A DNA stretch of 16,934 nt from Salinisphaera sp. UBA6602 (GCA_002433465.1 DJIE01000248.1:6849-23782), one strand, 5' to 3'; shown: positions 1 to 7,545, numbered from the stretch's first letter. Program-made: numbers and translations. Notes: generated by a model not told the origin, from the letters alone.

Positions 1-1279
1 CGTGGACGCCGACGACGAGCCCATCGGCCCGGCCATCTCCTGGCTCGACAAGCGTCGCGCAGCGCATGTCCCGTCCCTGCCGTGGCTGTGGCGGGGGCTG
101 TTCGCCGGCCTGGGGCTGACTGCCACCATCGATGCCTTCCAGCGCGCCGCCCCGGCGAACTGGCGTGCGGCGCATGCACCGGAAGCGCATCGGCGCACGC
201 GCCGGGCGGTCTTGTTGTCGGGTTATCTGGTCCACCGGCTGATCGGCGAATGGCGCGATAGCGTAAGCGCGCAGGTGGGCTATCTGCCGTTCGACTACAA
301 GCGGCGACGCTGGGCCGCCGCGCGCGACTGGAAATGGCAGGCCGTGGCCGTCGAACGAGAACAGCTGCCCGAGCTGGTCGAGCCGGGCGAACCCCTCGGC
401 GAGCTCAGCGCGTCGGCGGCCGAGGCCCTGGGGCTTGCACGCGGGCTGCCCCTGTTCAGCGCGGGCGCCGACAAGGCCTGCGAAGTGCTTGGCTGCGGCG
501 CCATTACGCCTAAAACGGCCTGCGTATCGCTGGGTACCACCGCGACCATCAATACCTGTCGCGACGTCTATCGCGAGGTCACGCGCTTCGTGCCGGCCTA
601 TCCGGCGGCCATGCCCGGCCATTTCACCGATGAAATCCAGATTTATCGTGGCTTCTGGCTGGTGTCGTGGTTCAAGCAGGAATTCGCGCCGGATACCGTC
701 GATGCGGCCGCCCGCGAACAGCGCGCCGCCGAGGCGCTGCTCGACGAGCGTATCGCGCCCATCGCGCCGGGCAGCGACGGACTCATCGTGCTGCCGACCT
801 GGTCGCCGGGTGTGCGCATACCCGGGCCCGAGGCACGCGGTGCGATCATCGGCTTTACCGATGCCCACAGCCGTGCCCATGTCTACCGGGCAATCCTCGA
901 AGGCCTGGCGTTTGCCCTGCGCGAAGGCCGCGAACGTATCGAAAAGCGCAGCCGCACGCCGATCACGCGGCTGCGGGTTTCCGGTGGCGGTTCCCAGTCC
1001 GATCAGGCCATGCAGATACTGGCCAACGTCTTCGCATTACCGGCCGAGCGCACGCATACGCATGAAACCAGCGGCCTGGGGGCCGCGATCAACGCCGCGG
1101 TGGGCCTGGGCTGGTACGCCGATCATGCCAGCGCGGCGCGAGCGATGGTGCACGAGGGCGAGCGCTTCGAGCCCGAGCCGGGCGCGGTCGCCCTCTATGA
1201 ACGCCTCTACCGCGACGTATTCACCGGTCTCTATAACCGCTTGAAGCCGGTCTTCATTGGTATCCGGGACGCGTTGTAG
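1..1279 (+). CDS. FGGY-family carbohydrate kinase, 5'-truncated by the window edge
   Basis: ATP-dependent sugar or polyol kinase of the FGGY family, probably cytoplasmic; substrate not identifiable. The reading frame is open from base 2. The first visible residues (VDADDEPIGPAISWLDKR) match a point well inside the FGGY N-terminal domain, so the GTG at base 2 is not taken as the start and roughly 80 residues are missing to the left. The ATPase/catalytic core is visible: SAGADKACEVLGCG at fragment residues 153-166 carries the presumed catalytic base Asp157, followed by the SLGTTATI loop. The C-terminal domain has the SGGGSQSDQAMQILANVF nucleotide-binding segment near residue 328. The gene ends with TAG at 1277-1279, three bases before the stop of the convergent glycosyltransferase gene, with no hairpin between. 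Xylulose, ribulose, glycerol and other kinases share these motifs, so I leave the substrate open. Family assignment is firm. Confidence 0.9.
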   Translation, partial: VDADDEPIGPAISWLDKRRAAHVPSLPWLWRGLFAGLGLTATIDAFQRAAPANWRAAHAPEAHRRTRRAVLLSGYLVHRLIGEWRDSVSAQVGYLPFDYKRRRWAAARDWKWQAVAVEREQLPELVEPGEPLGELSASAAEALGLARGLPLFSAGADKACEVLGCGAITPKTACVSLGTTATINTCRDVYREVTRFVPAYPAAMPGHFTDEIQIYRGFWLVSWFKQEFAPDTVDAAAREQRAAEALLDERIAPIAPGSDGLIVLPTWSPGVRIPGPEARGAIIGFTDAHSRAHVYRAILEGLAFALREGRERIEKRSRTPITRLRVSGGGSQSDQAMQILANVFALPAERTHTHETSGLGAAINAAVGLGWYADHASAARAMVHEGERFEPEPGAVALYERLYRDVFTGLYNRLKPVFIGIRDAL

Positions 1280-1282
1280 CGT

Positions 1283-2764
1283 CTACAGCCGTTCCGGTTG
1301 TTCCCGCCGCCCGCGGCCGCGCAGCCAGTGCAGCGCCCGCGCGGCCATCACCGCGAGCGTGGCGGCGATGAACGGGTTCACGGAAAAACGAAAACGCTGA
1401 TTCTCGTCCACTTCGAAGGCGTTGCCGATCACGCTCACGTACATGATGTTCAGCCACAGAAAGATCAGCGTGGCATCCACGGCGCTGACCCTGCGTCGCA
1501 GCAGGCAGCGCAGCAGGATGAACAGCCCGTAAAGCACCGCCAGCGTATAGCCGATGGCAATCAAGATACCGATCTGGCCGGTTTCGAGATCGAATTCCGG
1601 CTCGGCCGGGTACTCGGGCTGGCCGGCCAGCAGCAGCGAAAACGCACGGCTGTAGGGCTCGATCGCGGCGCGGTTGTTCTTCAGGAACGGGTAGTCGCTG
1701 GAGGGGCGCATGAACATCAGCCAGGCCGTGCCCATGGATCGCAGATACACCTCGGGGTGGATGCGTACCGAGGCAATCGCGTCTTCCAGCGCCTGTTCGG
1801 ATACATCCGCATAGGCGAGGTGGTTGTAGTTCACGTGGCCGGTGGACTTGCGCCTTTGATCGAGCACGGTAATGCCGGTGGGCGCCACATCGTCGAAGAT
1901 GTCGGCATAGGCCTCGGGCGTGTTGAAGGGAAAGTCCATCAGCGCCATGTCGGAGAGTTCGCCGGCCTCGACCAGACGCTGGCGTTCGGGTTTGTCGATG
2001 GCGAGCGTGGTGAGCTTGGACAGGCTCATGCCCATCCAGTCCGACGTGGCGAAATGACCGGTCACCATGACGTTCTTGCCGTAAAGCGCGAACACCAGCG
2101 CCAGCGGCACGATCGCCGCCGCGAACACCGCCTTGCGATAGCCCGGCAGTACCAGGCCACAGAACAGGGCGAGCACCACGAACCACTGCCATTGAAACAT
2201 CGAGCGCGTGTAGATCAGCGCCGCCATGGCAAAGAACATGACCAGCGCCCGGACGAACGTGAAGCGCTCCATGCACAGATGAAACAGCCAGGCGATGGTG
2301 CCCAGCAGCGCCAGAATCATCAGCGTGTAATAGGGGATCGCTTCGTAAAGTACGAGCGCCGGGGTGAGCATGAACAACGCGGCCACGCCGAACGCCAGCT
2401 TTGCGTTGTCGGTGAGCTTGCGTACCAGCGAATACAGCAGCAGCACGCTCGCGATGGCCAGGGCGCTATAGAGCGTACGAAACGCGATGGTGAGCGTGAG
2501 CGGATCGTCGCCGAGCTTGAGCACGAGTCCGATGACGAGGTTGTACAGCGGCGGCTGACCCGGCATGTAGAACAGGCTTTCGGCCAGATTCTCGCGTAGC
2601 AGTACCGGATCGAGGATCTGCCAGGAGGTCGCGATCGGCTCCAGGTCGAAGCGCACGCCGGCCGCGTAGAAGCAAAGCCGCGACAGCGCATACAGGCCGA
2701 CCAGCCAGAGTGCCGGCTTGGTCGACGGGTAATGAAACGCGTCTTTCTTCATGGGCCCACTCAT
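1283..2764 (-). CDS. GT-C fold polytopic membrane glycosyltransferase (candidate arabinofuranosyltransferase)
   Basis: A 493-residue polytopic membrane protein with about ten or more hydrophobic segments and a GT39/GT83-like layout. An early extracytoplasmic loop holds acidic residues (RFDLEP, then SWQILDP) followed by FYMPGQPPLYN, the kind of loop that forms the catalytic site in polyprenyl-phosphate-dependent GT-C enzymes. A large soluble loop lies at about residues 225-345, and the C-terminus is Arg-rich. I chose the ATG at 2764-2762 because it overlaps the TGA of the upstream dehydrogenase gene (2763-2761) as ATGA. The open frame continues 27 codons further upstream, but that stretch lies inside the dehydrogenase gene. 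As last gene of a DPPR-synthase/DprE1/DprE2-like operon, it probably moves a polyprenyl-phospho-pentose (D-arabinofuranose) onto a periplasmic acceptor. Donor and acceptor are inferred from context; membership of the GT-C class is more secure. P. aeruginosa TfpW, which arabinosylates pilin, is a functional precedent, not a demonstrated orthologue. Confidence 0.8.
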   Translation of the reverse strand: MSGPMKKDAFHYPSTKPALWLVGLYALSRLCFYAAGVRFDLEPIATSWQILDPVLLRENLAESLFYMPGQPPLYNLVIGLVLKLGDDPLTLTIAFRTLYSALAIASVLLLYSLVRKLTDNAKLAFGVAALFMLTPALVLYEAIPYYTLMILALLGTIAWLFHLCMERFTFVRALVMFFAMAALIYTRSMFQWQWFVVLALFCGLVLPGYRKAVFAAAIVPLALVFALYGKNVMVTGHFATSDWMGMSLSKLTTLAIDKPERQRLVEAGELSDMALMDFPFNTPEAYADIFDDVAPTGITVLDQRRKSTGHVNYNHLAYADVSEQALEDAIASVRIHPEVYLRSMGTAWLMFMRPSSDYPFLKNNRAAIEPYSRAFSLLLAGQPEYPAEPEFDLETGQIGILIAIGYTLAVLYGLFILLRCLLRRRVSAVDATLIFLWLNIMYVSVIGNAFEVDENQRFRFSVNPFIAATLAVMAARALHWLRGRGRREQPERL

Positions 2765-3498
2765 AGCCCGGTTCGATGAAAGATCGCGCGGGGGAGCGCC
2801 GTGATGATGGTCATGATCAAACGCCAGAAGCCCGGCGTGTAGCACACCGCCGTGCCCTTCTCGATGGCCCGGTGAATATCGCCGCCGACCTTTTCCGGGC
2901 TGGCGAACAACGGGCCCTTGTCGAAATCGGCCGTCATGGGTGTGTCGACCATGCCCGGGCGAATGGTCACCACCTGCACACCGGCCTTGAACAGCCGATG
3001 GCGCAGGCCGTCCATGAACGCGTTCAGGCCGGCCTTGGCGCTGCCATAGACATAGTTGCTGGCGCGGCCGCGATCGCCGGCCACCGAGGAGATCGCGGCG
3101 ATCGTGCCGTGGCCCTGGCGCTCGAAACGATTGGCGATATCGGTGAGCAGGGCAACAACGCTCACCGCATTGGTATGCCAGGCGGCAACAGCGGCGGCGG
3201 GATCGGCCGCGCAGGCCTGCTGATCGGGCAGGGTGCCATAGGCGACCAGCACCGTATCCAGGCCGCCAAGCGCGGCCTCGGCGGCATCGATCATCGGTGC
3301 ATGGGCGGCCAGGTCGTCGGCGTCCATCACCTGCGTGGCCACGGTGGCTGCGCCGCGTACTTTCAGGTCGTCGGCGATAGCGGTCAGCCGGGCTTCGTTG
3401 CGCCCGGTCAGAAACAGCGCATCGCCGCTGGCGGCAAAACGACGGGCGGTCTGTTCGGCGATGGTCGAGGTCGCGCCGACGATCAGGATCTTTCTCAT
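2761..3498 (-). CDS. dprE2: DprE2-like short-chain dehydrogenase (polyprenylphosphoryl-2-keto-ribose reductase)
   Basis: A 245-residue classical SDR, probably cytoplasmic or at the inner membrane face. It has the nucleotide-binding GATSTIA motif at residues 8-14, NAVS near residue 110, catalytic Ser137/Ser138, and YxxxK as Tyr151-Lys155 in NYVYGSAKAGLNAF. In mycobacteria DprE2 uses NAD(P)H to reduce decaprenylphosphoryl-2-keto-D-erythro-pentofuranose to decaprenylphosphoryl-D-arabinofuranose, completing epimerisation of ribose at C2. This protein resembles DprE2 in its SSVAGDRGR segment, in the IRPGMVDTPMT segment, and in a hydrophobic C-terminus ending in PRAIFHRTGL (mycobacterial DprE2 ends with a similar PRSIFRK stretch). 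The ATG (3498-3496) overlaps the TGA of the DprE1-like gene, and its own TGA overlaps the next ATG, so translation is probably coupled on both sides. A longer open frame reaching to 4362 lies inside the oxidase gene and is not used. Function rests on similarity plus the DprE1-like partner. Confidence 0.88.
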   Translation of the reverse strand: MRKILIVGATSTIAEQTARRFAASGDALFLTGRNEARLTAIADDLKVRGAATVATQVMDADDLAAHAPMIDAAEAALGGLDTVLVAYGTLPDQQACAADPAAAVAAWHTNAVSVVALLTDIANRFERQGHGTIAAISSVAGDRGRASNYVYGSAKAGLNAFMDGLRHRLFKAGVQVVTIRPGMVDTPMTADFDKGPLFASPEKVGGDIHRAIEKGTAVCYTPGFWRLIMTIITALPRAIFHRTGL

Positions 3499-4823
3499 GA
3501 AGGGCTCGTTGTTGTCGACGTCACGCGTCGCCAGAAATTCGAGGAAAACGCCGGGTCGACGAATCCCCGGAAGCGTTCCAGATTGGGGAAATACTCGCTG
3601 AACGCGGCCGCGCTCATGCGCGCGTCCTTGGCCGGATACACCGCCCCGCCGGCCGCGCGTACGACATCGTCGAGCGCCTCCAGCAGTTCGAACGTCTCGC
3701 GTCCGCGGTTGGGGAAATCCAGCGCCAGGGTCACGCCGGGGCGTGGAAACGACATCAGCCCCGGCGACTGCACATCGCCGAACACCTTGAGCACCGACAG
3801 GAACGACCCGGCACCGGCGGCGGCGATACGTTCGAGCAGTTCGGCCACGGCGGTGCGGGCATCCGCATGCGGAACCACGCACTGGTACTGCAGAAACCCG
3901 TTCGGGCCGTAGGCACGGTTCCAGTGCTTGATGCCGTCGAGCGGATAGAAATACGGCTGGTAGTGCTGCGTATCGCGGCTGCGCGCCTTGAACTTGCGCC
4001 GGAAGTAGAGCGTATTGAGCGGACGCAGGGTCAGCGGATTGATCATCGACACCGGGGTGACGAAGGGAAACGTCGGTCCGCCGCGTTTGCGCGGGTCCGG
4101 CTGCTGGCCGAGCGCCGGCTTGTGATTGGCGCGCATGAACCAGCCACGGCCGAGATTGGCGCCGCGCGCGCTGCAATCCACCCAGGCCACGGTGTATTCG
4201 TAGTCGCGATCCGAGGCCGCGGATAGCGCGAAGAATTCGTCCAGGTTCGAAAAGCGCAGCGTGTCCACGTCCATGTACGGGCCTTCGATCCGCTTGAGCG
4301 CGATCGTGGCCCGGGTGAGCAGGCCGGTCAGGCCCAGTCCGCCCACGGTGGCCGCGAACCATTCGGGGTTGTCATCCGGCGTGCAGACAAGCGTGCTGCC
4401 ATCGGAGCGCAACAGTTCCAGTTCGCGCACATGGCAGCCGAAGGTACCGGCCACGTGATGATTCTTGCCGTGCACGTCGTTGGCGATCGCGCCGCCCACC
4501 GAGACGAACTGGGTGCCCGGCGTAACCGGTAGAAACCAGCCCTGCGGGACCACCAGTTCGAGAATATCGGCGAGCAGCACGCCCGCCTCGCATTCGATGA
4601 CGCCCGTGGCCGGATCGAAGGCGATGAAACGGTCGAGGCTGCCCATATCCAGCAGCGTGCCGTCGTTGTTCAGACAGCTGTCGCCGTAGCTGCGACCGTT
4701 GCCGTAGGCCAGCAACGGCGTATCCGTGGCCGGCAGCACAGACGGGCGCGCGCCCGGCCGCTGGACCTGTGCCGGGCGGCTGGCCGGGTAGCGACCCCAG
4801 GATGGATGGCTCGATGCGGTCAT
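3495..4823 (-). CDS. dprE1: DprE1-like FAD-dependent polyprenylphosphoryl-ribose 2'-oxidase
   Basis: A 442-residue VAO-type FAD oxidoreductase. Mycobacterial DprE1 oxidises the ribose 2'-OH of decaprenylphosphoryl-beta-D-ribose to a ketone. The match is extensive: GNGRSYGD at residues 41-48, GGAIANDVHGKNHH ending at residue 123 (His118 and Lys120 correspond to M. tuberculosis His132 and Lys134), ATVGGLGLTG at 158-167, FYPLDGIKHWNRAYGPNGFLQ at about 292-312, Lys346 at the K367 position, and YPAKDAR with Lys399 at the K418 position. One active-site residue differs: the benzothiazinone-target Cys387 is Ala367 here (SFPRPGVTLALDFP). The ATG at 4823 lies 20 bases after the stop of the HAD-UbiA gene. 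The TGA at 3497-3495 overlaps the dehydrogenase start. No signal peptide is seen. Assignment to the DprE1 family is strong; the lipid carrier length is unknown. Confidence 0.92.
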   Translation of the reverse strand: MTASSHPSWGRYPASRPAQVQRPGARPSVLPATDTPLLAYGNGRSYGDSCLNNDGTLLDMGSLDRFIAFDPATGVIECEAGVLLADILELVVPQGWFLPVTPGTQFVSVGGAIANDVHGKNHHVAGTFGCHVRELELLRSDGSTLVCTPDDNPEWFAATVGGLGLTGLLTRATIALKRIEGPYMDVDTLRFSNLDEFFALSAASDRDYEYTVAWVDCSARGANLGRGWFMRANHKPALGQQPDPRKRGGPTFPFVTPVSMINPLTLRPLNTLYFRRKFKARSRDTQHYQPYFYPLDGIKHWNRAYGPNGFLQYQCVVPHADARTAVAELLERIAAAGAGSFLSVLKVFGDVQSPGLMSFPRPGVTLALDFPNRGRETFELLEALDDVVRAAGGAVYPAKDARMSAAAFSEYFPNLERFRGFVDPAFSSNFWRRVTSTTTSPS

Positions 4824-4843
4824 GTCGCTAGCCTATAAGTTCA

Positions 4844-6304
4844 TCAGATCGCCGAGAACATGATCAGCGCGCCCAGCAGTACGCACACACGGCTGCCGTT
4901 GTCCTTGGCGGCGAATACGATCGGGTCGTCGTGCATCTGCCCGCGCAGAGTCTTGAGCCAGATCCGGCTGATCCAGTACAGCACCACCGGGCACAGCAGC
5001 CAGATACGCGCCGGGTGCGCATAGTGATCGGTGATATCGGGGCTGTTGATATACAGCGCCAGGATGACCACCGCGGTGTAGCCGGCGGCCGTGCCCAGGC
5101 TACGCAGCGGCGGCAGATCGTCGGCGATATAGCCGCGCCCGAGCGGCGCATCGCCGCTGTGTTTTTCCATCACCAGCAGCTCGGTACAGCGCTTGGCCAT
5201 GGCCAGGCTCAGGAATATGGACATCGACAGCGCCAGCAGCCAGAACGACAGGGGAATGCCGGTGGCCGCGCCGCCGGCGATGATGCGCAGCGTATACAGG
5301 GCGGCCAGGGTCAGCACGTCGATGAGCGCCAGCTGTTTCAGGCCGAGCGAATAGGCCAGGGTGACCAGGTAGTAGCAGCCGAGCACCAGCCAGAAGAACG
5401 GCGGCAGAAACGCAGCTATGACCACCGCAGCGCCAAGCAATACGGGAATCGCCATCACCCCCTGTGCGATGGGAATACGCCCTGAGGCAAACGGGCGCTC
5501 GCGCTTGCGCGGGTGCTGGCGATCGTCGCCGAGATCGACCAGATCGTTGAGGATATAGACGCTCGAGGCGAGCAGGCTGTAGGCAATGAAAGCCAGCACC
5601 GCCATGCCGACCATGGTCGCGTCTGCATACTGATGTGCCGCCAGTAGCGGTACGAAGATCAGCACGTTCTTGGCCCACTGATGCACGCGCAGGGCCTTGG
5701 TCCAGGTCCGCCAGCTGGTCTTTTCCGGTGGAAAGCTCGCGCCGACGTCGTAGGCGGCATTCGCGCTGCGCTCGAGCTTGTCGCTGGCGTTGACCAGCAC
5801 CGCCTGGCGGGCATGGGCCCAGATGGCGTTATCGACTTCGTGATCGCCGGCATAGTCGAACGGCTTGTTGCCGACTTCGGCCTGGATGGCCGCCAGCTTG
5901 TCCTTGCCGGATAGATTGGTGCGGGCATCGCTGGCGAGCACCACGTCGAACAGCTGCAGATGGTCGGCCACCTGATGGGCGTATTTCTCGTTCGCCGCGG
6001 TCGCCAGGATCAATTGCCGGCCTTTGGCTTTCTCTTCCTTCAGATAGGCGATCAGGGTTTCGTTGTAGGGCAGATGTTCGATGCCGAGATCGGCGCGATC
6101 GGCGATTTCTGCCTTGAGCGTGGCACGGCCGGCGCGCAGCCATCCGGGCAGCCTGACCAGGCTTTGCGGCGAGCTTTTGGCCAGCACGAACGCCGATTCC
6201 ACCAGCAAGTCGGAATGCACCAGCGTACCGTCGATATCGACCACCAGCGGGATATCGGCAATCTGTGTTTCGGCCGCTGATTCGGAAAAAGCCTGCGAAC
6301 TCAT
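4844..6304 (-). CDS. HAD-UbiA fusion: polyprenyl-phosphate 5-phosphoribosyltransferase (DPPR synthase-like) with N-terminal HAD phosphatase domain
   Basis: A 486-residue two-domain inner-membrane protein. Residues about 18-190 form a HAD hydrolase with all four motifs: DIDGT (Asp23, Asp25), Thr102 in ILATAAN, a lysine in SGKDK (134-136), and GDHEVDN (Asp154, Asp158). Residues about 200-486 form a UbiA-type prenyltransferase with NDLVDLGDD (Asn253 to Asp261) followed by HPRKRERPFASG, then YSLGLKQLALIDV, LRIIAGGAATGIPLS and AKRCTEL. These segments match mycobacterial Rv3806c, which joins PRPP to decaprenyl phosphate, more than menaquinone or ubiquinone UbiA enzymes. The HAD domain may remove the 5-phosphate from the product, a job done by a separate phosphatase in mycobacteria; this is inference. 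I chose the ATG at 6304 because AGGG lies 8 bases upstream; a GTG 20 codons further up would overlap the preceding gene. Two TGA codons stand in tandem at the end (4841-4846). Confidence 0.88.
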   Translation of the reverse strand: MSSQAFSESAAETQIADIPLVVDIDGTLVHSDLLVESAFVLAKSSPQSLVRLPGWLRAGRATLKAEIADRADLGIEHLPYNETLIAYLKEEKAKGRQLILATAANEKYAHQVADHLQLFDVVLASDARTNLSGKDKLAAIQAEVGNKPFDYAGDHEVDNAIWAHARQAVLVNASDKLERSANAAYDVGASFPPEKTSWRTWTKALRVHQWAKNVLIFVPLLAAHQYADATMVGMAVLAFIAYSLLASSVYILNDLVDLGDDRQHPRKRERPFASGRIPIAQGVMAIPVLLGAAVVIAAFLPPFFWLVLGCYYLVTLAYSLGLKQLALIDVLTLAALYTLRIIAGGAATGIPLSFWLLALSMSIFLSLAMAKRCTELLVMEKHSGDAPLGRGYIADDLPPLRSLGTAAGYTAVVILALYINSPDITDHYAHPARIWLLCPVVLYWISRIWLKTLRGQMHDDPIVFAAKDNGSRVCVLLGALIMFSAI

Positions 6305-6344
6305 TCGAAAGACCCTGTTAAAAATGGAGCGCTTTGTGCGTCGG

Positions 6345-7289
6345 TTAGCTAGGCAAGACCGCACGACGGCGGTCGAGTTCGATCGCGGCCAGGCTGATCA
6401 GCCCGAGCAGGACCGCAAACCAGAGCGTGGCCACCCGCGCGATCAGCGTAATCGCCAGTGCGGTGGTCGCATCGACGCCGGAGAGTTTGAGCAGCAGCAC
6501 CATCACCGCCTCGGTGCTGCCCAGCCCGCCGGGGATGAACGACAGCGCGCCCACCAGCATGCTCACGGCATAGATGCCGATGGCGGTAAAGAACGCCAGC
6601 TCGATATCCAGCCCATGGGCGATGACGTACAGCGACACGCCTTCCGCGGCCCAGGCCACCAGGCCGATCAAAAGCCCGACATAGAGTGGTTTATGCCCGA
6701 GCAGGGCAAAGGCCTGATCCCAGGCCGACACCGCGCCGTGCAGCAGGTTCTGCAGCTTGCCCTCGGGGTTGGCGGTGCGCCGTTGCATGTAGACGAGCAG
6801 CCGGCGCTGTCGAATCGCTATCAGCAGCGCGGCCAGTCCGGCCAGGGGCACGACGACCCACCAGATGTAGTTGGAAAAGGCGATCAGCACCAGCGTGGAC
6901 AGCAGCGCAATCGCCAGCAGATCGATGAAACGCTCGGCAAAGAAGGCCGCCAGGCTGTGGGCGTAGGACACGCCGTGACGCACCAGATAGACCGAGCGCA
7001 TGCCTTCGCCGGCCTTGCCGGGCGTGGTGGTCAGCGCGAAGCCGGCGATATAGATGAAGGCGTCGCGCCAAAGCCCTACGCGGTCGCCCAGCCAGTACAG
7101 ATAGCCGTGCCAGCGCGCGAAGCGCAGGGCATAGTTGAACAGCGACAAGGCGAGAATCGCCAGCCACCAGTGCGCCGCCAGCTTGTGCATGGCCGCGAAG
7201 GTGCGCTCGGCGTCGATACCGGCGATCAGGGTGAAATACAGCAGCAGCGCAAGGGCAAGCGACAGCGCGATGGTTCGTTTACGGGGCAA
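6345..7289 (-). CDS. LPG_synthase_TM (UPF0104) family flippase-like membrane protein
   Basis: A 314-residue polytopic membrane protein with about eight hydrophobic segments, matching the lysylphosphatidylglycerol synthase transmembrane/flippase-like family (PF03706). Supporting segments are NYALRFARWHGYL near residue 52, TTTPGKAGEGMRSVYLVRHGVS at about 88-109, FAERFIDLLAI at about 117-127, and the C-terminal GALSFIPGGLGSTEA near residue 252. It lacks the soluble aminoacyltransferase domain of MprF, so it is not a lysyl-PG synthase by itself. The start is TTG at 7289-7287, with GAGG (7300-7297) seven bases upstream as a good ribosome-binding site; no earlier in-frame start is visible. It is the first gene of the arabinofuranose-like operon, 40 bases before the HAD-UbiA start. 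A role in flipping or handling the polyprenyl-phospho-sugar is suggested only by context and by the family's association with lipid-linked glycans. Confidence 0.85.
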   Translation of the reverse strand: MPRKRTIALSLALALLLYFTLIAGIDAERTFAAMHKLAAHWWLAILALSLFNYALRFARWHGYLYWLGDRVGLWRDAFIYIAGFALTTTPGKAGEGMRSVYLVRHGVSYAHSLAAFFAERFIDLLAIALLSTLVLIAFSNYIWWVVVPLAGLAALLIAIRQRRLLVYMQRRTANPEGKLQNLLHGAVSAWDQAFALLGHKPLYVGLLIGLVAWAAEGVSLYVIAHGLDIELAFFTAIGIYAVSMLVGALSFIPGGLGSTEAVMVLLLKLSGVDATTALAITLIARVATLWFAVLLGLISLAAIELDRRRAVLPS

Positions 7290-7421
7290 GGCACGGCCTC
7301 ATGGCGAAGCCGCCGATAACCGGCGGGCAAGGATACTGGTAGCGACACGCTGAGCGATATGGATAGCCGCACAGCCGAACACGCGCTCGACGCGCGCTTT
7401 GTCTTGATCCCCGATCGTGCC

Positions 7422-7437
7422 TCGAACCCAGGTTCGA
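7422..7437. promoter_or_regulatory. 16-base palindrome, candidate operator
   Basis: TCGAACC and GGTTCGA are perfect inverted arms separated by CA. The site lies midway in the divergent promoter region, 133 bases upstream of the flippase-like start and 167 bases upstream of the acyl-CoA dehydrogenase start. It could bind a dimeric repressor. I do not recognise it as a defined box, and the regulator is unknown. Confidence 0.3.
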
Positions 7438-7516
7438 ATACGTATAGCTTAGCGCAAACCGACCGGCTCGCATCAAGTCGTATGGCGGGCGGCGCCGTCA
7501 TATCGCCTGCGACAGG

Positions 7517-7545
7517 CTGCCCGTAACGGCGCTTTCCCCTAAAAT
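7517..7545 (+). promoter_or_regulatory. Weak candidate promoter of the acyl-CoA dehydrogenase gene
   Basis: A -10-like TAAAAT at 7540-7545 is preceded at 17 bases by CTGCCC, a poor -35. It would give a leader of about 50 bases before the ATG at 7604. The -10 is reasonable, the -35 is not, so an activator or another sigma factor may be involved. Confidence 0.3.

Noticed and set aside
1298..2599. 433-codon + strand frame opposite the glycosyltransferase
   Set aside because: His/Gln/Arg-rich shadow without a domain; the minus strand frame has clear membrane segments and a coupled start.
2761..4362. 533-codon open frame extending the dehydrogenase upstream
   Set aside because: The first 288 codons lie inside the DprE1-like gene in another frame and show no domain; the SDR Rossmann motif begins at the ATG at 3498.
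6305..6364. Earlier GTG start for the HAD-UbiA gene
   Set aside because: It would overlap the preceding gene and add a basic tail without homology; the ATG at 6304 has AGGG at suitable distance.
7421..7445. tRNA-like T-loop GGTTCGAAT
   Set aside because: No pairing T-stem, acceptor stem, anticodon arm or CCA end is found; it is better explained as half of a palindrome.
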